A DNA stretch of 12,937 nucleotides from Acinetobacter sp. (GTDB lineage Bacteria > Pseudomonadota > Gammaproteobacteria > Pseudomonadales > Moraxellaceae). Each line of letters starts with the position of its first letter. The first letter of the stretch is position 1. The notes under the pieces were generated by a model. It worked only from the letters and a program-made list of their open reading frames with translations, did no database searches and was not told the origin of the DNA. This document shows, piece by piece, positions 7,202-12,937 of the stretch. The stretch lies in assembly GCA_030152275.1 (NCBI GenBank), contig JASLHF010000094.1, forward strand, positions 1 through 12,937, written 5' to 3'. A program made the position numbers and the translations under genes.

Positions 7202-9232
7202 ATGACTCAAGACAACCCGGTCACAGCGCAGATGCGCCAGCTGATTCAAATTTTGGCCAAACATAATCATGCGTATTATGTGATGGATGAGCCGACAATT
7301 GAAGACAGTGAATATGACCAGTTATTTCACCAGTTGAAGGCCTTGGAAGAACAGTACCCGGATTTGGTGCAGCCCGATACCCCGACTCATAAAGTGGGCG
7401 GGAAAGCGCTGTCTAAATTTGAATCGGTGACGCATGCCGTGCCGATGCTGTCATTGGGTAACGTGTTTAATGCAGAAGATTTATTTGCCTTTGCCCGCCG
7501 CGCAGAAGAGCGTTTGCCCAATCAAAAAATTGAATATGATGTTGAATTGAAATTTGATGGTCTGGCGATTTCATTGTGGTATGAAAATGGCATTTTAGTT
7601 CGCGGTGTTACACGTGGCGATGGTGAAACCGGCGAAGATATTACGCAAAACGTCAAAACGATTCGTAATTTGCCCAAAGTCCTGACTGCAGAAACGGCAG
7701 ATATTCCACGTTTGTTAGAAGTGCGCGGTGAAGTGCTGATGCCAAAATCAGGCTTTGAAAAACTCAATGCGGAAAATGAAGCCAAAGGCGAGAAAACCTT
7801 TGCCAATCCGCGTAACGCTGCAGCAGGCAGTTTACGTCAGCTCGATCCTGCCATTGCTGCATCGCGTCCTTTAGCATTTTATGCCTATGGTATTGCGCAG
7901 TGCGAACCGAATCATGGGCAAAGCACCATGTCAGCCAGTCTAGAATGGTTAACCCAATTCGGTTTTGCGGTGGGTGAGCGTCATTTTATTTGTGACAACA
8001 TTCAAGACGTACAAAAAGCCTATGAGCAGATGATTATTGACCGTCCAAGCCTCAGTGTTGAAATTGATGGCATGGTGATTAAGGTCAATAGCTTGAAGCA
8101 GCAGCAGACTTTAGGTTTCTTAAGCCGTGAACCGCGTTGGGCAACTGCCTATAAATTTCCTGCGGTGGCAGCATTGACCACGGTAGAAAATATTGACTGG
8201 CAAGTTGGGCGTACCGGGACTTTAACCCCTGTGGCGCGATTGAACCCTGTCGCTGTCGGCGGTGTAACCGTGTCTAACGTGACCTTGCACAACATTGGTG
8301 AAATTCATCGCTTAGATGTGCGTATAGGCGATACTGTCAGTGTTTACCGCAGCGGTGATGTGATTCCAAAAGTGGAAAAAGTTTGGCCTGAATTTAGACC
8401 TGCTGAAACAGTTGAAGTACAGTTGCCTGAATGCTGTCCAGTCTGTTCTTCACCGGTGGTGATGCCTGAAGGTGAGGCATTGGCGCGCTGTTCGGGCGGG
8501 TTGTACTGTGCTGCACAGCGTATTGAAGCCATTCGTCACTTTGTTTCGCGCAAAGCCATGGATATTGAAGGTTTGGGTGACCGCTGGGCGGAGTCCTTAT
8601 TGCATCTGGACTTACTTAAAGATGTGGCGGATATTTACAGCCTGCATGAGCACCGTGAACAGTTGCTGACCATTGAGAAAATGGGTGAAAAATCAGTGCA
8701 AAACCTGATTGATTCCATTGAAAACAGTAAGAAAACCACCTTGGGTGCATTTATTTATGCACTGGGGATTCGTGGCGTGGGTGAAACCACAGCGCGCATG
8801 CTCGCGAATACCTTTCAGACTTTTGATGCAATCCGTCATGCAGACTTGGATGCCTTGAAAAAGACGCCGGATGTGGGGGATATCACCGCAGAGTGGGTTG
8901 TGGACTTCTTCCAAGCGCCGCATAACTTGGAAGTGGTCGACCGCTTACTTGCCGCCGGTATTCATTGGGATGCGCCGATTGCGCCCACACGCCAGCCATT
9001 GAATGGTGAAAGTTGGGTGATTACAGGTACCTTAAGCACCATGGGACGGGATGAAGCGACGCAAATGCTGCAAGCTTTGGGCGCGCGTGTCAGCGGCAGC
9101 GTATCCAGTAAAACCAAATGCGTGGTGGCGGGTGAAAAAGCCGGTTCCAAATTGGAAAAAGCTGAAAAACTTGGCGTTCGCGTGATGACTGAGCAAGAAT
9201 TTTTAGACTTTGTGCAGCAGCATCAGCAATAA
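7202..9232 (+). CDS. ligA: NAD-dependent DNA ligase LigA
   Basis: This essential replication and repair enzyme seals nicks between 3'-OH and 5'-phosphate ends, using NAD+ as the AMP donor. The 676 residues are full length (E. coli 671). In order there is an N-terminal Ia domain for NAD binding, and an adenylation domain with the nucleophile Lys117 in KFDG (117-120) and EVRGEV (173-178). An OB fold follows, then a four-Cys zinc finger (Cys412, 415, 430, 436), helix-hairpin-helix repeats (about 450-590) and a BRCT domain (about 602-676, GESWVITGTLS onward). All key residues seen are intact. The ribosome site is a modest GGTGA at 7193-7197. A four-codon frame (ATG at 7191) ends in a TGA overlapping the ligA ATG. 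The gene follows a terminator, so expression should rely on the promoter at 7111-7139 plus read-through. Leucine TTG and TTA seem commoner than in smc, judged by eye. Confidence 0.97.
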   Translation: MTQDNPVTAQMRQLIQILAKHNHAYYVMDEPTIEDSEYDQLFHQLKALEEQYPDLVQPDTPTHKVGGKALSKFESVTHAVPMLSLGNVFNAEDLFAFARRAEERLPNQKIEYDVELKFDGLAISLWYENGILVRGVTRGDGETGEDITQNVKTIRNLPKVLTAETADIPRLLEVRGEVLMPKSGFEKLNAENEAKGEKTFANPRNAAAGSLRQLDPAIAASRPLAFYAYGIAQCEPNHGQSTMSASLEWLTQFGFAVGERHFICDNIQDVQKAYEQMIIDRPSLSVEIDGMVIKVNSLKQQQTLGFLSREPRWATAYKFPAVAALTTVENIDWQVGRTGTLTPVARLNPVAVGGVTVSNVTLHNIGEIHRLDVRIGDTVSVYRSGDVIPKVEKVWPEFRPAETVEVQLPECCPVCSSPVVMPEGEALARCSGGLYCAAQRIEAIRHFVSRKAMDIEGLGDRWAESLLHLDLLKDVADIYSLHEHREQLLTIEKMGEKSVQNLIDSIENSKKTTLGAFIYALGIRGVGETTARMLANTFQTFDAIRHADLDALKKTPDVGDITAEWVVDFFQAPHNLEVVDRLLAAGIHWDAPIAPTRQPLNGESWVITGTLSTMGRDEATQMLQALGARVSGSVSSKTKCVVAGEKAGSKLEKAEKLGVRVMTEQEFLDFVQQHQQ

Positions 9233-9246
9233 AATCTTTTACTTTT

Positions 9247-9278
9247 AAAAAAGAGGCTCCCGATGAGCCTCTTTTTTT
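9247..9278 (+). terminator. Intrinsic terminator of ligA
   Basis: GAGGCTC (9253-9259) pairs with GAGCCTC (9265-9271) around a five-base loop, and a run of A before it pairs with seven T (9272-9278) after it. It lies 14 nt past the ligA stop. The flanking A and T runs mean it could work on either strand. Confidence 0.92.
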
Positions 9279-9300
9279 CAGCCAGCTTATACGCGGCTTC

Positions 9301-9355
9301 AGCCTAAAAATATAGGCTAAAGGTATCTTATGCCCGCAGGCAGATAGATGCCTTT
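9301..9355. repeat. Two adjacent hairpins (possible palindromic element)
   Basis: The first is AGCCTA (9301-9306) with TAGGCT (9313-9318) and a six-base spacer. The second abuts it: AAAGGTATCT (9319-9328) pairs with AGATGCCTTT (9346-9355) over ten base pairs with one G-U. Inside it, TGCC (9331-9334) pairs with GGCA (9339-9342) around CGCA. A weaker AGCC/GGCT pair (9280-9283 and 9295-9298) lies just upstream. The array follows the ligA terminator and belongs to no gene. It may be a REP-like repeat or a small structured RNA; neither can be decided here. Confidence 0.5.
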
Positions 9356-9534
9356 AATTTTCAAATAAAGCCATGATTGGGAGGTATGCAGCGAAAGGAA
9401 GCGTAGTCATGCTATGTATTGCCTGATGCTTACAGCAATTCAAATTTTTCGCCAAACAGCATTTAAACAAACAATCATGTATTTGTAGTTGAGGCGGTTT
9501 AGATGCATTTGGAAAAGATAATTTTAAATTGCTA

Positions 9535-9563
9535 TTAATAATTGTTTTTATTATGCATATAAT
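9535..9563 (+). promoter_or_regulatory. Promoter of the siderophore receptor gene
   Basis: A perfect -10 box TATAAT at 9558-9563 has a moderate -35 box TTAATA at 9535-9540, with a 17-bp spacer. Transcription should begin near 9570, leaving a leader of only about 18 nt before the ATG at 9588. The -10 box lies inside the Fur-type site. Confidence 0.55.
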
Positions 9564-9573
9564 AATCATTCTC
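9555..9573. promoter_or_regulatory. Fur box (iron-responsive operator)
   Basis: The 19-mer at 9555-9573 matches the classical Fur consensus (GATAATGATAATCATTATC) at 14 of 19 positions by my alignment, with the right half ATAATCATTCTC strongest. It covers the -10 box of the receptor gene, so Fur with ferrous iron would block transcription in iron-replete cells. This fits the siderophore receptor directly downstream. Confidence 0.72.
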
Positions 9574-9587
9574 AATTATTAAATGTA

Positions 9588-11774
9588 ATGTTCATGTTTT
9601 ATTTTACGCAAAAAAAATTAGTGCGCAGTGTTTCTGCGCTTATGGTCGGGGTGGGACTTGCTCCTGCAGTGATGGCAGAGCAAGCAGCCGTGCTGCCGAC
9701 AATTCAAATTGATGTGGCGCAGCCAGTGCAAGAACCGGCGCAGGGCAAACTGAAAAGCCAAGCAGAATTGGGCGTTTTGGGCACAAAGACAGTGCTGGAC
9801 ACTCCATTTAGCGTCACCAGCTATAGTGAAAAACTGATCGAAGAGCAGCAGGCATCCACTGTTGCGCAAGTGCTGAAGAATGATCCCAGTATCCGTATCA
9901 CCACGAATCAGGGGCATTTAAATGAGAACTTTACGCTGCGCGGCTTTGATGTCATTCATGATGATATTGCCTTAAATGGAATGTACGGCATGGCGCCTTA
10001 TGGCCGTGTCCCGACTGAATTTTTAGATTCGGTAACTGTTTTAAAAGGCCCGAATGCTTTGGTCGCTGGCATGTCGCCTGCTGGCGGCGTAGGCGGTGTA
10101 GTCATTGCCAATACTAAGCGCGCCAGTCATGATAAAACCCAAGTATCGGCATCTATGGAAAATGGCGGCTATTATCAGTCCGGTTTTGATGTATCGCGCC
10201 GTTTTGGTCAGGATAAAGAATTTGGCGTGAGGGTAAATGGCGCTTATGGACAAGGAGAACACATTCTCGAAGGAATGGAAGACACTCATGCGTCTGGCGC
10301 TCTTGCAGCAGATTATACAACGGATAAGCTGAAACTGAACTTTGATGCCTACGCTGTGCGCGATGACCGTGATGGCGGTTCACCGGCAATGGTGGCTTTT
10401 GGTGTTAAAAATTCAGCTGGCGGAATTTATAATGCCGTGCTGGATGCGCCTAAAGGCGATACCAACTATTTTAAAAATTTACAGGGGCAGACAGACAGCG
10501 AGTTCGCTGGCTTAAGCGCCGAGTATAAACTTAGCCCTGATACTAAAATTTCTGCCGGTGTTGGACATGTCCAAAAAGCCTATCGCGGGCATATTTTTGG
10601 AACACGGATGATTGTCACAGGTGAAGAGGGTAAAGCCACTTCACAATATTACCGAGTAGGTATGGACGAAAAAAATACCGCGGCGAATTTAGGTCTTGAA
10701 AGCAAGTTTGATACGGGCGCGATCAAGCATACTGTAGGGCTGCGCGCGGACTATTTGACTCGGGAAACATCACAGCATAGCGGTCAAGGCGCTGCACCAA
10801 TAACATTTGACACCAATTTATACGATCCGATTGCGAACGGCAATATGCCTGCGAACAAGCCAGCGCTATCACCGCTGCTTGACAATAAATATGTGAGTTA
10901 CACCCTGACAGATCAATTATCTATGCTGGATGATAAGCTGCAGGTTATTCTTGGCGCGCGCTATCAGGATGTGAATACTAAAAACTTGCAAAAAAGTACG
11001 GCTTATCAGGACGATAAAATTTCTCCAAGTTTAGCGGTCGTGGTGAAACCTTTTGGAGAAAACCTCTCGATTTATGCCAACTATGTAGAGGGCTTGTCAG
11101 AGGGTTCGACTGTTAATAACAATGCTGATGCTAATAACCATGTGACATTTGCGCCATTTCAAACTAAACAGTATGAAGTGGGCGCAAAATATCAGCGGGG
11201 GACATGGCTGAATACTTTGGCGCTTTATCAAATTGAAAAGCCGAGCACCATGACCTCCAGCTATACGGATGCTGCCAATTCAAATATTACACAAATCACA
11301 ACCGATGATGCAGAAACACGTTCGCGCGGTGTGGAGTGGGCATTTTCGGGTGAAATTTATCATGGCTTAAACGTGCTGGGCAGCATGGCATATATCGATG
11401 CTGAATATACCAAAGCAGCTGCTAAAAATGGCGTAAACGTCCAAGGCAATACGGTTTACGGTATCCCGGATTTTACGGCAACTTTAGGTTTGGATTACGC
11501 GGTGCCGTATGTGGACGGCTTGAATGTCAATGCGCGCGCTAATTATGTCAGTGAACAATATCTGAATGATGCCAATACACTTAAATTGCCGGATTACACG
11601 ATTTTAGATGTGGGGGCGCGCTACAAAACGAAAGTCGGCGGGGCAAATACGACTTTTATGGCCAATGTGGATAATGTGACTGGCAAGCGCTATTGGGAAG
11701 GCGTATTCAACTCAGGCTATGCCTTGGTGGGCGGACCGCGCACTTATAAGCTTGGCGTGTCATTTGATTTCTAA
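9588..11774 (+). CDS. TonB-dependent siderophore receptor (outer membrane)
   Basis: This outer-membrane gated channel imports a ferric siderophore using TonB-ExbB-ExbD energy. The 728-residue protein begins with a signal peptide: KK at 9-10, a hydrophobic core, and probable cleavage after Ala30 (AVMA/EQ). A TonB-box-like LPTIQIDV follows near the mature N-terminus. The plug domain (about 62-170) contains DTPFSVTSYS, FTLRGFDV (115-122) and SVTVLKGPNAL. The 22-strand barrel takes the rest and ends in the terminal Phe of SFDF, as needed for barrel assembly. There is no extra N-terminal STN signalling domain, so it should not be a transducer driving a sigma factor. It resembles the FhuA/FpvA/FoxA siderophore class, but the siderophore cannot be named. 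The ATG at 9588 has no Shine-Dalgarno site; a second ATG lies at 9594. No biosynthetic or ABC transport genes adjoin it. Confidence 0.93.
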   Translation: MFMFYFTQKKLVRSVSALMVGVGLAPAVMAEQAAVLPTIQIDVAQPVQEPAQGKLKSQAELGVLGTKTVLDTPFSVTSYSEKLIEEQQASTVAQVLKNDPSIRITTNQGHLNENFTLRGFDVIHDDIALNGMYGMAPYGRVPTEFLDSVTVLKGPNALVAGMSPAGGVGGVVIANTKRASHDKTQVSASMENGGYYQSGFDVSRRFGQDKEFGVRVNGAYGQGEHILEGMEDTHASGALAADYTTDKLKLNFDAYAVRDDRDGGSPAMVAFGVKNSAGGIYNAVLDAPKGDTNYFKNLQGQTDSEFAGLSAEYKLSPDTKISAGVGHVQKAYRGHIFGTRMIVTGEEGKATSQYYRVGMDEKNTAANLGLESKFDTGAIKHTVGLRADYLTRETSQHSGQGAAPITFDTNLYDPIANGNMPANKPALSPLLDNKYVSYTLTDQLSMLDDKLQVILGARYQDVNTKNLQKSTAYQDDKISPSLAVVVKPFGENLSIYANYVEGLSEGSTVNNNADANNHVTFAPFQTKQYEVGAKYQRGTWLNTLALYQIEKPSTMTSSYTDAANSNITQITTDDAETRSRGVEWAFSGEIYHGLNVLGSMAYIDAEYTKAAAKNGVNVQGNTVYGIPDFTATLGLDYAVPYVDGLNVNARANYVSEQYLNDANTLKLPDYTILDVGARYKTKVGGANTTFMANVDNVTGKRYWEGVFNSGYALVGGPRTYKLGVSFDF

Positions 11775-11795
11775 ATTTAACAAGCAAGACAAAAT

Positions 11796-11823
11796 AAAAA
11801 AGCCGCCTTCAGGTGGCTTTTTT
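11796..11823. terminator. Bidirectional terminator between convergent genes
   Basis: Twelve bases (11796-11807, six A then GCCGCC) pair with 11812-11823 (GGTGGC then six T) around a TTCA loop, with one G-T pair on the plus strand. It lies 21 nt past the receptor stop and 11 nt past the stop of the minus-strand gene. The flanking A and T runs let it end transcription from both sides. Confidence 0.9.
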
Positions 11824-11834
11824 GCATTCTAAGC

Positions 11835-12902
11835 TTAAGGAATATACTTTTTCACTACACCGTCATCCAGCAGCTGCTGGAAGTGTTCCGCTACACTCTG
11901 TCCGATGTCGCGGTATTGAAGGTCTAATTCTTTTTGGCTTTTTTCCGCATTGAAATAAATAGGATAGCCCATGTTTAATTCAACAAATTGACGGGAAAAA
12001 CCGGCCAATGGGCCAAATGCTTTAAAGGCAATTTTAGGCAAGGTGTTGCGCGGAAAAGGAAATTTATTGCCAAAATGCCGGCGCAAAATTTTGCCCATTT
12101 CCAGCAGGCTGAGTGTGCCGCCGCTAATAATATAACGCCCAGATGCCGCCGGATTTACAGCGGCCCTTACATGCGCTTCGGCAGCGTCACGCACATCCAC
12201 AATCCCGTTCCACATTGGCGGTACGCCAGCCAGCATCATGCCATTGGCGAACTGCTGCAAAACTTCCACACTGCCAGACTGGGTCGATGCGGTTAATGAT
12301 GGCCCCATCACCAAGGCTGGATTGACACAGACCAAATCCCAGCGCTGCTGCGCTTTTTGCATGTCCCATGCTTTGCGCTCAGCCATGACTTTGGAATACG
12401 GATAGGGCTGATGCGTTTCAGAACTGGTGGTATTCCAGTGCGATTCATCAAAACAGTTCTGCTTCGTATTTAAAATATCAATGGCGTCACCATAGGTCGA
12501 GGCAATGCTGGAGGTCACCACCACACGCTTGACGGATTCGGTTTGGTTTACGCTGTTCAGCACATTTTCTGTGCCTAAAACAGCCGGCTCGATAATGTCT
12601 TTGACCGCATCTTTATAGTTGGTCACCACAAACGGAGAGGCCATATGAATGACAATAGTACAGCCTTGCATGGCTTCATCAAAAGAATGCGGTGTCAGCA
12701 GGTTGGCTTGAAACAGCTGCAGTGTGCCGGGACTTTCAGCTGCGATTTTTTCTAAGTGCGCATAGCCTTTTTTCTTGTTCAGGTCGCGCACAGTTGCGTG
12801 CACGGTCAGGCCTTTTTTAAGCAATTTTTGAATGACCCAGCTGGCAATATAGCCTGTTGCGCCAGTGACTAAAACCGGGCCTTTTTCTGTTTCAACCGTC
12901 AT
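11835..12902 (-). CDS. Extended SDR family NAD(P)-dependent oxidoreductase/epimerase
   Basis: This is a cytoplasmic 355-residue protein of the extended short-chain dehydrogenase/reductase family. The N-terminal Rossmann fold carries the cofactor motif TGATGYIA (13-20), which matches the GxxGxxA pattern of extended SDRs. HATVRD (35-40) closes the second strand, and Arg39 there suggests NADP(H), though only weakly. The catalytic set is visible: Ser131/Ser132 in VVTSSIAS and Tyr167 with Lys171 in YPYSK. The overall pattern, with VRDLNKK, VIHMASPF and VKRVVVTSS, is closest to dihydroflavonol-4-reductase-like or aldehyde reductases rather than sugar epimerases. The bacterial substrate is unknown. 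It converges on the siderophore receptor and shares its terminator; nothing links it to iron uptake. The upstream region is cut by the window edge, and no good ribosome site is seen before the ATG. Confidence 0.87.
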   Translation of the reverse strand: MTVETEKGPVLVTGATGYIASWVIQKLLKKGLTVHATVRDLNKKKGYAHLEKIAAESPGTLQLFQANLLTPHSFDEAMQGCTIVIHMASPFVVTNYKDAVKDIIEPAVLGTENVLNSVNQTESVKRVVVTSSIASTYGDAIDILNTKQNCFDESHWNTTSSETHQPYPYSKVMAERKAWDMQKAQQRWDLVCVNPALVMGPSLTASTQSGSVEVLQQFANGMMLAGVPPMWNGIVDVRDAAEAHVRAAVNPAASGRYIISGGTLSLLEMGKILRRHFGNKFPFPRNTLPKIAFKAFGPLAGFSRQFVELNMGYPIYFNAEKSQKELDLQYRDIGQSVAEHFQQLLDDGVVKKYIP

Positions 12903-12930
12903 GAACTAAACCATTGCTGTTATTAAATTT

Positions 12931-12936
12931 ATTCTA
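12931..12936 (-). promoter_or_regulatory. Tentative -10 box of the SDR gene
   Basis: Read on the minus strand, TAGAAT lies about 28 nt upstream of the ATG at 12902. A -35 box would fall beyond the window edge, so the promoter cannot be confirmed. Confidence 0.25.
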
Positions 12937-12937
12937 T

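Larger units (their letters stand above)
9233..9587. other. Intergenic region between ligA and the siderophore receptor
   Basis: This 355-nt stretch holds, in order, the ligA terminator (9247-9278), a cluster of hairpins (9280-9355), about 180 nt in which I recognise nothing, and an AT-rich promoter with a Fur-type box (9535-9573). A minus-strand open frame at 9354-9575 is a low-complexity translation without a ribosome site and I do not call it. I see no tRNA or insertion sequence ends. Confidence 0.6.

Noticed and set aside
9354..9575. Minus-strand 73-codon open frame before the receptor gene
   Set aside because: Its start region lies in the AT-rich Fur/promoter region, it has no ribosome site and its translation resembles no known protein.
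9588..9780. Receptor as a sigma-factor signalling transducer
   Set aside because: There is no STN domain between the signal peptide and the plug, and no sigma or anti-sigma gene is nearby.
1..12937. Mobile elements, CRISPR arrays, toxin-antitoxin or phage-defence genes
   Set aside because: I saw no transposase, integrase, regularly spaced repeats, or small paired genes of those types. Coding space is filled by recognised families.

Overview
The window looks like chromosomal DNA from a gammaproteobacterium of the Moraxellaceae, most likely Acinetobacter. The basis is the protein style of SMC, ZipA and LigA, the gntR-smc-zipA-ligA gene order, a biotin ligase without a DNA-binding domain, and a Fur-boxed siderophore receptor. 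The base composition seems higher in GC than A. baumannii, but I judged this by eye and did not count it. I do not commit to a species.

Layout: (1) 1-578, minus strand: most of birA, cut by the window edge. (2) 579-911: divergent intergenic gap. (3) 912-1721, plus: a TSUP/TauE-SafE family membrane transporter. (4) 1722-1874: gap holding a perfect 13-bp palindrome over a candidate promoter, probably an operator. (5) 1875-7108, plus: a tight cluster of a GntR/FCD regulator, smc and zipA, with gaps of 10 and 1 nt. (6) 7109-7201: a compact control region made of a near-consensus sigma-70 promoter, a 9-bp inverted repeat around its -10 box, and an intrinsic terminator ending 11 nt before the ligA start. 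(7) 7202-9232, plus: ligA, followed by a strong terminator. (8) 9233-9587: intergenic region with a run of hairpins, then a Fur-type box over a consensus -10 box. (9) 9588-11774, plus: a TonB-dependent siderophore receptor. (10) A terminator usable from both sides, shared with a convergent minus-strand SDR-family oxidoreductase gene (11835-12902).

The core genes serve chromosome and cell-cycle upkeep: SMC compacts and segregates DNA, ZipA ties FtsZ to the inner membrane, and LigA seals nicks in replication and repair. The regulator ahead of them appears to control its own promoter and so may influence smc and zipA. ligA seems to have a separate promoter and leader. The siderophore receptor is an accessory iron-uptake unit that should respond to Fur. 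No mobile element, CRISPR array, tRNA or rRNA was seen.

The window is mostly housekeeping, and I found no convincing undescribed multi-gene system. The items most worth a second look are the promoter-hairpin-terminator leader of ligA, the gntR operator, the altered biotin-binding loop in BirA, the altered metal site in the GntR effector domain, the tandem hairpins at 9280-9355, and the receptor start region with no Shine-Dalgarno site.
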